A DNA stretch of 64,000 nt from Yinghuangia elevatio (GTDB lineage: Bacteria > Actinomycetota > Actinomycetes > Streptomycetales > Streptomycetaceae), in NCBI RefSeq assembly GCF_040649515.1, contig NZ_JBEZFP010000020.1:25486-89485 (forward strand), given 5' to 3'. Made by a program: the position numbers and the translations under genes. Positions 36,284 through 46,374 of the stretch are shown here, piece after piece. Every line of letters starts with the position of its first letter. The stretch's first letter is position 1. The notes beneath the pieces are model-generated. The model was not told the origin of the DNA. It saw only the letters and a program-made list of their open reading frames with translations, and ran no database searches.

Positions 36284-39088
36284 CTACGAGCGCGCCGCGA
36301 GGTCCGGGATCCCCGCGAGTTCGGTGCGCGACAGGATGCCCAGCTTCGGATAGGCCTTGTAGAGGTGGTGCCCGACCGTACGCGGGCTGAGGAACAACTG
36401 CGCGGCGATGTCGCGGTTCGACATGCCCTGTGCGGCCAGGCGCGTGATCTGCAGTTCCTGCGGTGTCAGCACGGCGGCCGCTCCGTTGGGCGACGCCTGG
36501 GCGGCGGCGCTGGCGCGGGCCGCTCCGCCCGCCCCGGTGGCGTCGAGTTCGGTACGTGCCCGGTCCGCCCAGGGGCGGGCGCCGAGGCGTTCGAAATCCT
36601 CCAAGGCGGCGCGCAGGTGCTCGCGCGCATCGGTCTTGCGGCGTACGCGTCGCAGCCACTCTCCGAACAGCAGTGCCGTGCGGGCGCGTTCCATCGCGCG
36701 GCGCTCGGGGTCGTGCAGCGCGAGGGCGGCCGTCCACAGTTCCTCGGCGTCGGAGTCGTCGGCGAGGAGGGCTCGGCAGCGCAGCACGAGCGCGTCCGCC
36801 CATGGGCGCCGAACGCGTCCGGCCCAGTCCTCGAAGCGTGCGAACTGCTCGGCGGCCCGGCCCGGTTCGCCAATCCGGATGGCGGCCTCGACGAGGTCCG
36901 GCGTGCTGCGGGTCGAGCAGATGTGGTGGCGCAGGGGTTCCCGGCTCAGCTGCTCAAGGCGCGTGACGGCGGTGGCGGCCCGGCCGAGTCCGAGGTCCAG
37001 GATGCCAAGTGCCCAGTAGGACCAAGGGGTTCCCGGAGCCATGGCCCCACCTGCGCCGGTGGCCAGCGACTCGTCCGCGGCACGGCGGCAGGCGTCTTCG
37101 TCGCCTTCGAAGGCGCGTACGACCGCCAGGACGCTGTGGAACTGGCTGACCCACTGCTGCTGTCCGGTGTCCCGGGCGAAGCCGAGTGCCTCGCTGGCGG
37201 TGGCCAGCGCGTCGGCGTGCCGGCTGTCGAAGATCTCGGCCTCGACCTGGAAGAACAGCAGCGTGGGCAGGCGTCCGATGCCGCCCTGGCGACGGCTTTC
37301 GGCGACGAGTTCGGCGGCGAGGTCGTACGCGTCGGTGTCCTGGCCCTGGGTGAGCGCGACGCCGCAGAGCATCTGGAGGACGCGGGCGTCCACGGTGCCG
37401 GCGGCTCGTGCGGTACGTGCGGCGGTGACGGCGTCGGCGAGCGCGGGAGCGGGAGCGGGGGCGGGGTTGATGGATTGCTTCTTGTCGGGGTGGTCGTCGT
37501 CCGGGTCGAGGTAGAGGCAGTCGATGAGGTAGCGCGCCACCGGGGTGATCGGGTCGTCCTCGGGCAGCGTGAGCGCGTTCAAACGGGCCATCGTGGACTG
37601 GAGTTCGTCCTCGTTGATGTACCAGGCGGTGTGCAGGGCCTGGACCAGCAGCCGGGCGGCGGCGCCGGGCTCGACGGCCGCGACGTCCTCGGCTGCACCG
37701 ACCAGCGTCTTGTGCGCGCTGGGGAATGCGCCGTGCCAGAAGTCCGCGAGGCCGTGTACGAGGGCCAGCGTCGCGCGTACCTTCGGGTCCTTGGCCTGGG
37801 CCGCGCTGCGGGCCGCGAAGTCCCGTGCCCGGTCCAGGTCCCCGGCCTCGGACGCCCACTGGGCGGCGAGTGCGAGCCGGTGCGTACGCCGGTCCTGATC
37901 CACCGTCAGGCGGGCGGCGAACTCGTACGCGCGTGCCGCAGCCGCGTACCCGCCGCGCTCTCGCGCCCGGTCGGCGGTCGCGTCCAGGGCGTCGGCGACC
38001 GCCTCGTCAGGCCCGGTCGACGCGGCGGCGAGTTGCCAGGCGCGGCGGTCCGCCTGGTCCGGTGCGTCCAACGCGTCGGCGAGTGCCCGGTGCGCCGCCA
38101 TCCGTCGGTCAAGCGGCGCGCGTTGGTGCACGGCGGCGCGGATCAGCGGGTGGCGGAACCGCGGTGTGCCGTCGACGACGCTGAACAGCCCCGCGGCGTC
38201 CGCCGGTTCGAGGTCACCGGGGGAGGCCCCCAGGGGTTCGGCGGCGCGCAGCACCACGCCCACGTCGCCGGAGTCGTCGAGCGCGGCGAGCAGCAGAAGC
38301 GTCTGCGTTGCGGCCGGCAGCCTGCTCACCTGGCCGTGGAACGCCAGCTGCAGGCGGCTCGTGAGCGGAAGCGCGCCGGGCCGGAACACCGCTGACGGGT
38401 TGTCACCGGCGAGCGCGACGGGCAGCTCGCGCAGAGCGAGAGGATTGCCGCCCGCTTCGGCGAGGACGCGGTAGCGCGCGGTCGGCGACAGGTCGGCCGC
38501 GTGTGCGTCGAGCAGTGCCCCGGCGTCGGCGGGCGGCAGGCCGGTGAGCCGCAGCTCGGGCAGTCCGGGCGCGGGGAACGCGCCTTCGCCGTCGCGGGCG
38601 CCGAACACCATCACGACGCCCTCGGCGTGCAGACGGCGTGCGGCGAAGACCAGGGCGTCGGACGACACGCGGTCCAGCCACTGGGCGTCGTCGACGAGGC
38701 AGAGGAGCGGCCCGTCGCCGGCGTACTCGGACAGGAGGGTCAGGACGGCGAGGCCGACGAACATCGGCTCGGGGGCCTCGCCCGAGGCCAGTCCGAGCGC
38801 GGCGTCGAGCGCGCGGCGCTGCGGTTCGGGGAGCGCGGGGAGGTGGGCGAGGGCGGGGCGGAGGAGGAGGGAGAGCCCGGCGTACGGGAGTTCGGCCTCG
38901 AACTCGACCCCGCTGCCGCGTACGACCGGGAAGCCCGCCGCCTCCGCCGCCTCGACGGCGTACGCGAGGAGCGTCGTCTTGCCGATGCCGGGCTCGCCGC
39001 GTACGACCAGCACGCCGCTGGTGCCCTCGCGGGCGTCGGCGAGCAGCGCCTCGACGGCGGAGCGTTCCGTGGTCCTCCCGTGCATCAT
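36284..39088 (-). CDS. LuxR-family LAL regulator with AAA ATPase domain
   Basis: 934 residues from ATG 39088; GTG 39097 and ATG 39085 are also possible. Walker A is GEPGIGKTTLL (about 31-41), Walker B is LLCLVDDAQWLD (about 128-139), and a long TPR-like helical middle follows. The C-terminal LuxR helix-turn-helix reads LTPQELQITRLAAQGMSNRDIAAQLFLSPRTVGHHLYKAYPKLG. This is the layout of MalT/LAL regulators, ATP-dependent activators common in secondary metabolism and catabolism. CCCGGCA...TGCCGGG (about 39090-39110) overlaps its start region. The divergent SnoaL-like gene and the MFS gene are candidate targets. Confidence 0.9.
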   Translation of the reverse strand: MMHGRTTERSAVEALLADAREGTSGVLVVRGEPGIGKTTLLAYAVEAAEAAGFPVVRGSGVEFEAELPYAGLSLLLRPALAHLPALPEPQRRALDAALGLASGEAPEPMFVGLAVLTLLSEYAGDGPLLCLVDDAQWLDRVSSDALVFAARRLHAEGVVMVFGARDGEGAFPAPGLPELRLTGLPPADAGALLDAHAADLSPTARYRVLAEAGGNPLALRELPVALAGDNPSAVFRPGALPLTSRLQLAFHGQVSRLPAATQTLLLLAALDDSGDVGVVLRAAEPLGASPGDLEPADAAGLFSVVDGTPRFRHPLIRAAVHQRAPLDRRMAAHRALADALDAPDQADRRAWQLAAASTGPDEAVADALDATADRARERGGYAAAARAYEFAARLTVDQDRRTHRLALAAQWASEAGDLDRARDFAARSAAQAKDPKVRATLALVHGLADFWHGAFPSAHKTLVGAAEDVAAVEPGAAARLLVQALHTAWYINEDELQSTMARLNALTLPEDDPITPVARYLIDCLYLDPDDDHPDKKQSINPAPAPAPALADAVTAARTARAAGTVDARVLQMLCGVALTQGQDTDAYDLAAELVAESRRQGGIGRLPTLLFFQVEAEIFDSRHADALATASEALGFARDTGQQQWVSQFHSVLAVVRAFEGDEDACRRAADESLATGAGGAMAPGTPWSYWALGILDLGLGRAATAVTRLEQLSREPLRHHICSTRSTPDLVEAAIRIGEPGRAAEQFARFEDWAGRVRRPWADALVLRCRALLADDSDAEELWTAALALHDPERRAMERARTALLFGEWLRRVRRKTDAREHLRAALEDFERLGARPWADRARTELDATGAGGAARASAAAQASPNGAAAVLTPQELQITRLAAQGMSNRDIAAQLFLSPRTVGHHLYKAYPKLGILSRTELAGIPDLAARS

Positions 39089-39256
39089 GCCCGGCACGTT
39101 ACCTGCCGGGCGCAGGGCATACCTATTGGCTTGTCCGTCCTCCGCGGCAAGTACCTATACGCGACCGATTCCCGGCGCGGTCGTCGTCCGTAGCTTCTTG
39201 ACCTGCGGAAAGCAGGGCCCTGGGACGGGGCCCACCCGAACCGAAGGACGGACGCC

Positions 39257-39643
39257 ATGACCACCACCAACAACGCCATCGACTACGTCGCCGTCGTCGA
39301 GCGCTACCTGGCCGCCTGGAACGAGACGGACGCGGTCAAGCGCCGCGAGCTGCTGGCGGCCGCGTTCACGGAGGACGCCGCGTACACCGACCCGCTGGCC
39401 GACGTCGCGAGCCGCGACGCGCTCGACATGGTGATCGGTGCCGTGCAGGGCCAGTTCGCGGGGCTGGTGTTCACGCTGGGCGGACCGGTGGACGGGCACC
39501 ACGACGTGGTGCGGTTCACCTGGAACCTCGGCCCCGAGGGCGGCGAGGCGCTCGTCGTCGGGTTCGACGTCGCGCAGATCGCGGCGGACGGGCGCGTACG
39601 CAAGGTCAGCGGGTTCCTCGACAAGGTGCCCGCGGGACTGTGA
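39257..39643 (+). CDS. SnoaL-like / NTF2-fold protein
   Basis: 128 residues from ATG 39257. A SnoaL-type alpha+beta barrel: VVERYLAAWNETDAVKRRELLAAAFTEDAAYTDPLADVASRDALD, then VVRFTWNLGPEGGEALVVGFDVAQIAADGRVRKVSGF. Such proteins act as polyketide cyclases, isomerases or binding proteins. The small size leaves catalysis open. It is divergent from the LAL gene by about 170 bases. Confidence 0.87.
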   Translation: MTTTNNAIDYVAVVERYLAAWNETDAVKRRELLAAAFTEDAAYTDPLADVASRDALDMVIGAVQGQFAGLVFTLGGPVDGHHDVVRFTWNLGPEGGEALVVGFDVAQIAADGRVRKVSGFLDKVPAGL

Positions 39644-39855
39644 GCTCCCCGCGGACCGTGCGCACCGCGGGGTTGAGCTCCCGGGGCTGCGGGCGGTTCG
39701 TGGGGCGGGGCCCTGCCGGATGAACGGGCCGGCGGGGCCTGGGCACGGGGCGGCCCGCGGCGACCGACGACGCGGTTCGTTGCGGAACCGCCCCGTGTTC
39801 GCAGCCGCGCGGATTGGTCGGTGCGGCGTGGCGTAGGTGGGCGGTTTCCAGCCCG
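39644..39855. other. Intergenic region after the SnoaL-like gene
   Basis: About 210 bases of GC-rich sequence with no recognised gene or hairpin, followed by a degenerate 10-bp repeat. Confidence 0.4.
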
Positions 39856-39952
39856 ACTTGAAATGACTTGAAACGTCTTGAAATGTCTTGATCCGACTTG
39901 ATCCGACCCGACTGGGCTCGGCCTGGCTCGATCCGACCGGGCTCGACTCGTA
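39856..39952. repeat. Degenerate 10-bp periodic repeat upstream of the MFS gene
   Basis: About ten consecutive units in perfect 10-base register: GACTTGAAAT, GACTTGAAAC, GTCTTGAAAT, GTCTTGATCC, GACTTGATCC, then diverging GACCCGACTG-like units. It ends about 50 bases before the MFS start and is AT-richer than its surroundings on its left half. A period of ten bases would place each unit on nearly the same DNA face. Confidence 0.75.
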
Positions 39953-40001
39953 CGCCCGGATTGACGGCCCGAAAACCTCATGTTCCGAAAGGACTTCCAC
40001 A

Positions 40002-41501
40002 GTGTCGACCACCACGACGCCCCGCGGCGCCGCCGGCGCACCCGCCGCCGCGCCGTCCGCAGCCGAACGCGGCCCCTCGTGGGGAACGCTTCTGGTCCTG
40101 CTCGCCGGTGTCTTCATCACCACGCTCGACTTCTTCATCGTCAACGTCGCGATACCCGCGACGCAGGCCGACCTCGGCGCGAGTGCGGCGGCCATCCAAT
40201 GGGTCGTCGCGGGGTACGGCCTCGCTCTCGCCGCGCTGCTCATCACGGGCGGCCGCCTGGGGGACATGGTCGGGCGGCGCCGGATGTACATGACCGGCAT
40301 GGCGCTGTTCACCCTCGCCTCGGCGGCGTGCGGCCTGGCCGGGAACCCCGAAGTGCTGATCGCGGCGCGGGTCGCGCAGGGCGCGGCGGCGGCGCTGCTG
40401 ATGCCGCAGGTGCTCGGCATCGTCAACATCGTCTACACCGGGCAGCACCGGGCGCGGGCGTTCATGGCGTACGGCCTGACCCTCGGCTTCGCGGGTGTCT
40501 TCGGCCAGCTCATCGGCGGCGGCCTCATCGAGATCGACCTCTTCGGGCTCGGCTGGCGCAGCATCTACTGGATCAACGTTCCGGTCGGCATCGCGGCGCT
40601 GCTGGTCACGCCGCGGTTGGTGCCCGAGTCGCGCAGTGCGCGCGGCACCCGGCTCGACTTCGTCGGCGTACTGATCGTGACGTCGGCGATGGTCGCGATC
40701 GTGCTGCCGCTGGTGCAGGGCCGCGAGCAGGGCTGGCCGCTGTGGACGTGGCTGTCGCTGGCGGCGGCACCGCTGCTGGTCGCGGGGTTCGTCCGGTACC
40801 AGCGGCGGCGCGCGGAGCGGGGCGGAACGCCGCTGATCGACATGGTGATGTTCCGCGAGCGGTCGTTCTCCGCGGGGCTGGGCGTGATGCTGGCGTACCA
40901 GTTGGCGATGGCGTCGTTCTTCCTGGTGCTCGCGCTGTACCTGCAGATGGGCCACGGCATGAGCGCGCTCGACTCCGGCTTGCTGTTCGTGGCGCTGGGT
41001 GCGGGCTACTTCCTCGGTGCCACGCAGGCCGAGAAGCTGGCGAAGCGGCTCGGGCGGCAGGTGCTCACTCTCGGTGCGCTGCTGACAGCCTTCGGCTACG
41101 GAGTGCTGGCGGAGACCGTCGGTTCGACTGGCGTGACGGGGTCGGTCGGCTGGCTCATCCCGGGCCTGATCGTCGCCGGGTACGGCATGGGGGTCGCGCT
41201 CGCGCCGATGTCGGCCATCGTGCTGGCCGGGGTGTCCGAGCGGTACGCGGCATCGGCCGCGGGGGTGCTGAACACCGCCCAGCAGGTCGGCAACGCGCTG
41301 GGGGTGGCGCTCGTGGGGATCGTGTTCTACGGGGAGCTGGGCGCGGGGCTCGACGCGAACGACTACGCGCACGCGTTCACGTGGGCGCTGATCCCGCTGG
41401 TCGCCTTCTGCGCGGCGACGGCGCTGCTGGTGCAGCTGCTGCCGCGGCGGGCGTCGGGTGGTCAGGCAGGGGAGCAGGAGGTCATGATCCCGGCGGGTTA
41501 G
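40002..41501 (+). CDS. MFS transporter, DHA2 (14-helix) type
   Basis: 499 residues from GTG 40002, with GAAAGGA ahead. Motifs follow EmrB/QacA: FITTLDFFIVNVAIPATQADLGAS (D1), GGRLGDMVGRRRMY (A), LGFAGVFGQLIGGGLI (C). It has fourteen helices and a short hydrophilic N-terminus (TTTTPRGAAGAPAAAPSAAERG). Drug or metabolite efflux is likely. The gene is in the same direction as the SnoaL-like gene and near the LAL regulator, so the three may form a module. Confidence 0.92.
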   Translation: MSTTTTPRGAAGAPAAAPSAAERGPSWGTLLVLLAGVFITTLDFFIVNVAIPATQADLGASAAAIQWVVAGYGLALAALLITGGRLGDMVGRRRMYMTGMALFTLASAACGLAGNPEVLIAARVAQGAAAALLMPQVLGIVNIVYTGQHRARAFMAYGLTLGFAGVFGQLIGGGLIEIDLFGLGWRSIYWINVPVGIAALLVTPRLVPESRSARGTRLDFVGVLIVTSAMVAIVLPLVQGREQGWPLWTWLSLAAAPLLVAGFVRYQRRRAERGGTPLIDMVMFRERSFSAGLGVMLAYQLAMASFFLVLALYLQMGHGMSALDSGLLFVALGAGYFLGATQAEKLAKRLGRQVLTLGALLTAFGYGVLAETVGSTGVTGSVGWLIPGLIVAGYGMGVALAPMSAIVLAGVSERYAASAAGVLNTAQQVGNALGVALVGIVFYGELGAGLDANDYAHAFTWALIPLVAFCAATALLVQLLPRRASGGQAGEQEVMIPAG

Positions 41502-41516
41502 GCGAGCGGGCCGACG

Positions 41517-41570
41517 GTTCGGGCGGCCGGTTCGGGTGGCCGGTTCGGGTGGGCGGTTCGGGTGGGCGGG
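41517..41570. repeat. 13-bp imperfect tandem repeat downstream of MFS gene
   Basis: GGTTCGGGTGGCC-like units occur four times after the MFS stop. Probably slippage-derived and non-coding. Confidence 0.65.
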
Positions 41571-41620
41571 GACAACGCGCGTAGAGCATGACGAGACGGG
41601 TGCAGGGCCAGGAATGTGGA

Positions 41621-41650
41621 GTGCCGGAGGGGTTCGCAGCCCTCCGGCAC
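41621..41650 (+). terminator. Terminator hairpin downstream of the MFS gene
   Basis: An 11-bp perfect stem (GTGCCGGAGGG, 41621-41631, with CCCTCCGGCAC, 41640-41650) and an 8-nt loop, followed by TTTGCG. It lies 120 bases after the stop codon. Confidence 0.8.
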
Positions 41651-41791
41651 TTTGCGTTGGGTCGATCAGCCTTCGACCCAGTCCGCGGCCGGTCCGCAAT
41701 CAGTCACCGCGCGGCTACTTAAAAAGACCTATTCAGTGCCAAATGGGCTCGGGTTAGGCTGGATTTGATCGACTGCTCCAGGGAGGCCGGC

Positions 41792-42766
<975 letters not shown>

Positions 42767-42860
42767 CTGACCGGGCCCAGAGGCGGCGGTCGTACCAGCC
42801 GCGGTCGGGGTCGCCGTGTCGGGCCGGCGGATGCCGCTCGGGGGTCTGCTGCGGATCCCG

Positions 42861-44039
42861 CTACGGGCCCTGCTGCGGATCCTGCTGCGGATCCGGCTCT
42901 GGATCCGGCTTTGCACCTCGCTCCTCGTGCTGCTCTGAAGCCTCGTCCTGGACCTGGAACGCTTCCAGCGCGAACACGCGTTCTTTTGCCGTGTCGTCCA
43001 TGAGCTCGACCAGCGGGATCACCGCGTCCCACAGATCCTGTTCCTGCACGGCCACCGCCATGCGGTCGAGGTCGGTGTCGTCCAACGCTCCGGCGGACTC
43101 GGCGACCAACTGCCTCGACTTCTCCGGCAGGACGTCGACCAGCGGAAGGAACTGCGACCACAGCCCGGTCGCGACGACGGCGCGGACGACGTCGGCGAGG
43201 ATCTCCCAGGCCTGCAGCGAGGGCAGGACGGCGACCGCGCGGCGGTCGGCGTCGTCGAGCAGGGCGACGAGGGGGAGGAGTGCCTCCCACAGGTGGTCGC
43301 GGTGGACCGCGCGTACCAGGGCGTCGAGTTGCTCGGTGTCCTGGCGCGCGGCCAAGCCGGCCATCTCGGCACGGCGCTGCTCCCCAACGAGGTTGGCCAC
43401 CGTGAGCGCCTCTGCCCACAGCGCGCCGTCGGAGGCGGCCCGCACGACGTCGGCGAGCTTGTCCGGCGCCATCAAGCCCACGATGTGGTCGAGGCGTTCG
43501 GGCATGTCGACGAAGAAGCCGACGTGGAGGACCACGTCGTCGGCCACCTGGTCGAGGATGCGGCGCAGCGCGGAGTCGGACAGGTGGCCGACGAACCGGC
43601 CCATGGTGATGTAGTCGCCCTTCTTCGCCAGGACGACGCCGATGCGGACGACCGTGTCCTCGTGGAGCCGTTCCACGAGATCGCGTACCCGGCGCGGGTC
43701 GAGGTGCGCGCACGAGTCGGCGACGAAGCCGATCGGGAGCTTCTCGATGATGTCGGCCGCGCGCGCCGGTTCGAGGCGCCCCGCGACGCGCGCCGCGAGC
43801 TTCGGGCCGAGCGCCTTCTGCGAGATCGTCGCCGCGATGGAGGTGGGAACCAGCTTGGTGGCCTTGGCGATACGGTCGAGCATCTCCGGCTGGTTGTCGA
43901 ACAGGCCTGCGGCGACCTGCTCGCGGAAGCGGCGTACCTCGGACGCGGGCAGCGCGGCCAGGAAGGCCAGGCGCTCGGTGTCGGCGTCCAGGAAGCGGGC
44001 GATCTTCTCGACCTCGGCGCGGGTGCGGAGTGTGTCCAT
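42861..44039 (-). CDS. Helical-repeat protein resembling the MgtE N-terminal domain
   Basis: 392 residues from ATG 44039 (GGTGA five bases upstream; GTG 44048 also possible). It is all helical and repetitive, with units such as VADVVRAASDGALWAEALTVANLVGEQRRAEMAGL and VDVLPEKSRQLVAESAG. It recalls the MgtE intracellular N-domain superhelix but lacks any CBS or membrane part. A charged C-terminus carries short repeats (DPEPDPQQDPQQ). It is next to the 72-residue gene upstream (nine bases apart), so the two probably form an operon. Function unknown. Confidence 0.6.
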   Translation of the reverse strand: MDTLRTRAEVEKIARFLDADTERLAFLAALPASEVRRFREQVAAGLFDNQPEMLDRIAKATKLVPTSIAATISQKALGPKLAARVAGRLEPARAADIIEKLPIGFVADSCAHLDPRRVRDLVERLHEDTVVRIGVVLAKKGDYITMGRFVGHLSDSALRRILDQVADDVVLHVGFFVDMPERLDHIVGLMAPDKLADVVRAASDGALWAEALTVANLVGEQRRAEMAGLAARQDTEQLDALVRAVHRDHLWEALLPLVALLDDADRRAVAVLPSLQAWEILADVVRAVVATGLWSQFLPLVDVLPEKSRQLVAESAGALDDTDLDRMAVAVQEQDLWDAVIPLVELMDDTAKERVFALEAFQVQDEASEQHEERGAKPDPEPDPQQDPQQGP

Positions 44040-44048
44040 GCCGGTCAC

Positions 44049-44267
44049 CTACCTGAAGAGAATGCGGCGGACGGGTCCGCGCGCGATCGCCGGGACCATC
44101 TTCAACGATTCCTCGGCGGCACGGTCGAGGCCTGCCGCCTGTTCCTCGCGGGCATGCCGCAGGGCGTCCGCCAGGAATTCCAGGTCTCGATCGTCGAGTT
44201 CGCAGAAGCGTTCCGGGGGTGGTGCGCCGAGTTCCGCCGTGAGTTTGTCCGCGGCTGTTGCAGCCAT
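44049..44267 (-). CDS. Small acidic helical protein, partner of the MgtE-N-like gene
   Basis: 72 residues from ATG 44267. Predicted helical and acidic: ERFCELDDRDLEFLADALRHAREEQAAGLDRAAEESLKMVPAIARG. Its tight spacing with the downstream helical-repeat gene suggests co-translation and possibly a complex. No family recognised. Confidence 0.6.
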   Translation of the reverse strand: MAATAADKLTAELGAPPPERFCELDDRDLEFLADALRHAREEQAAGLDRAAEESLKMVPAIARGPVRRILFR

Positions 44268-44494
44268 GATTCCTCCGGGCTTTGGTGGAGGGGGACTTGC
44301 GAGCGGTGGACGCGCGACTATGAACCTTGCAAGGACCTATTCCCGGTGTCAACAGTCACGGGGGAATCCGCGGGATTCGATGGGATTCACCGGGATTCGA
44401 TGGGCGGGAGAAGCGTCAGGGGTCGCGACTCGGGATCGTGCCTCGGCGCCGCAACTCGGGGGCGCAACTCGGGACGGTGGTTTCGGCGGGTGGC

Positions 44495-45196
44495 TCAGCC
44501 GTCGGCGGGCGGGGCTGGGTGGTCGGACGCGAATCGCTCGATGGTGCGCAGAGTGTCGAGGAGTGCGGCCGCGAGCATCCTGAGGGCGAAGTCGCGTTCC
44601 ATGTCGCGATGTTGGATCCAGTCGAGGGTGAAGCCTTCGACGTACGACAGCCAGCCGGTGAGTGCGGCGCGGGCGGGCGGCGCCAGTTCCGTGCGGCCGT
44701 ACACGCCCTCGGCGATCGTGGACAGCAGGCGTTCGCGTACCCGGTCACGGATGGCCTGGACCTCGGTGTCGAAGCCGACGCCTCCGCTGACGATGGTGCG
44801 GTACGCCGCCTCGTGGCCCCAGGCGAAACGCAGGTATCCGTCCAGGGTGTGCAACAGGCGTTCGCGTGGAGGGAGTTGCCGCGCTCCCTCGGCGTTGCCG
44901 ACCAGCTTGGAGACGGAGTCCTCGACCACAGCCAGGTAGTAGCCGCGCTTGCTGGCGAAGTAGTAGTAGATCAACCCTTTGGCGATGCCGGCGTGGTACG
45001 CGATGTCGTCGATCGACAGGGCGTCGTAGGAGGTTCGGGCGAAGAGGCGGCGTCCGACGGCGATCAGCTCGGCGCGGCGCTCCTGCGAGCGAGGGGAGTC
45101 GCCGGCCCGGCCGGATGCCTTCGGCGACCTGCCCGGCGGCTGTTGACTTTTGTTCAAAACGGGCCCTAGTCTGCGGATACGAGACGACGCCTGCAT
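44495..45196 (-). CDS. TetR/AcrR family regulator
   Basis: Up to 233 residues from ATG 45196; the true start is uncertain and TTG 45157 is also in frame. The HTH is RRAELIAVGRRLFARTSYDALSIDDIAYHAGIAKGLIYYYFASKRGYYLAVV, with the Y-x-x-x-Y-F motif of TetR proteins. The C-terminal domain is helical with WLSYVEGFTLDWIQHRDMERDF. It is divergent from the DUF6230/DUF6114-like genes, and a TTTTGttCAAAA site lies in their promoter. It probably represses them. Confidence 0.85.
   Translation of the reverse strand: MQASSRIRRLGPVLNKSQQPPGRSPKASGRAGDSPRSQERRAELIAVGRRLFARTSYDALSIDDIAYHAGIAKGLIYYYFASKRGYYLAVVEDSVSKLVGNAEGARQLPPRERLLHTLDGYLRFAWGHEAAYRTIVSGGVGFDTEVQAIRDRVRERLLSTIAEGVYGRTELAPPARAALTGWLSYVEGFTLDWIQHRDMERDFALRMLAAALLDTLRTIERFASDHPAPPADG
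45143..45172 (+). promoter_or_regulatory. Promoter with embedded palindrome for the DUF6230-like gene
   Basis: TTGACT (45143-45148) and TAGTCT (45167-45172) are 18 bases apart on the + strand. TTTTGttCAAAA (45148-45159) sits in the spacer, a position suited to TetR repression. The first + strand gene starts 419 bases downstream, so the leader is long. Confidence 0.6.
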
Positions 45197-45590
45197 TGTG
45201 CCAGAGGAGTCGCCCCGCGTACGGCGCGAGTTGCGGCTGCCCGGTGATTCCGGCCGACGTCGGACGGGCTGTCGGGCAAGGCCAGGAACGGCAATTCGGT
45301 GCGGCCGCGTGCGTCATTCCGCGGTCGAATGCAACGGCGGTCCAATCCTGCCCGGAATTCTCGATATCGGTGAGTTGCGGGCGCCTGCATTCTTCGGTCC
45401 GTGGGGTCGAATCCGTGGGGTCGAATCCGTGGGGTTCGAGCAACACTCCGTGGATGAAGGCCACTTCGTGGCGCCCGGTCGTCGACGAGATGCAACTGCG
45501 GCACCGCAGCACTCAGTACCCGAGCAACCAAGCACCCCTGCGCGACCCGGGATACGGCCAGATCTACGGGAACAACGGGAGGTACCAGAC
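45197..45590 (+). other. Long leader before the DUF6230-like gene
   Basis: About 390 bases with no convincing gene. Around 45406-45440 a roughly 15-bp unit (TCGAATCCGTGGGGT) is repeated two to three times. Possible site of post-transcriptional control. Confidence 0.45.
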
Positions 45591-46247
45591 GTGATCGGTG
45601 ACAGCGGCTCGGTGTTCGACCGAGTCACCGCGAAGTTGAGGATCGACGAGGACGCGGTCGAAGGCGGCACCAGCTGGCGGCGTTCCGTGGCGGTCGGCGT
45701 GCCGGCGATCGTCGCGATCGGGGCCATGACCGCGGCGATGGCCCAGGGAGCGCTCGCCGCATCGTTCGCGGTGTCGGGCACGAGTTTCCAGGTGAGTTCG
45801 GGGAAGCTGACGAGTGACGGGCTCGCGTCGTACGTGGGAACCGACAACGACATCAGCGGCACCGGGCATCCGGTGTCCCTGCTCGCCATCGGCGACGCGA
45901 CCCTCAGCGACATCTGCCAGGCGGCGCGCGTCAAGACGCCGCTCGGCGACGTCGTCTTCAAGCTGACGGCGGGCGGACAGGCGGGCGAAGTCACCGCGAA
46001 GAACTTGGTGATCGACGCCGAAGACCTCGTCGGAGACGCCGAGTTCGGTGTCGTCGAGATCGGGCGCGACGCCTCGACGCTCGACAAGGTGCAAGGCGCC
46101 AAGGGTGATCCGGGAGCGTTCGGCCTCCAGGCCGGCCAGGTCACCGTGTCCGGTGTGCAGTCGCACGCCTGGGCGGCCACCGGCGGCGACTTCAAGCTCA
46201 AGGGCTTGCGGGTCACGGTGACGCTGGGCGGCAAGGGCTGCTTCTGA
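45591..46247 (+). CDS. DUF6230-like exported/surface protein
   Basis: 218 residues from GTG 45591, after GGGAGG (45578-45583). A basic N-terminal portion (DEDAVEGGTSWRR) precedes one hydrophobic segment (VAVGVPAIVAIGAMTAAMAQGALAASFAV), then beta-rich sequence: FAVSGTSFQVSSGKLTSDGLASYVG, DICQAARVKTPLGDVVFKLTAGG, and LKGLRVTVTLGGKGCF. This matches the DUF6230 (formerly cholesterol-esterase-annotated) proteins of Streptomyces as I recall them. Function unknown. A DUF6114-like gene follows in the same direction. Confidence 0.75.
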   Translation: MIGDSGSVFDRVTAKLRIDEDAVEGGTSWRRSVAVGVPAIVAIGAMTAAMAQGALAASFAVSGTSFQVSSGKLTSDGLASYVGTDNDISGTGHPVSLLAIGDATLSDICQAARVKTPLGDVVFKLTAGGQAGEVTAKNLVIDAEDLVGDAEFGVVEIGRDASTLDKVQGAKGDPGAFGLQAGQVTVSGVQSHAWAATGGDFKLKGLRVTVTLGGKGCF

Positions 46248-46374
46248 CGTACGTGCGTTCTTCTTGAGTGTCCGTGTCGGGCCTACGTGTTCGGACGCAC
46301 GTGTTCGCACGTGCGCGTTCGGCGGGCGGCCGACGCGGATCCGGCGTACCCCCATCGAGAAGGAGCGGCTCGCC

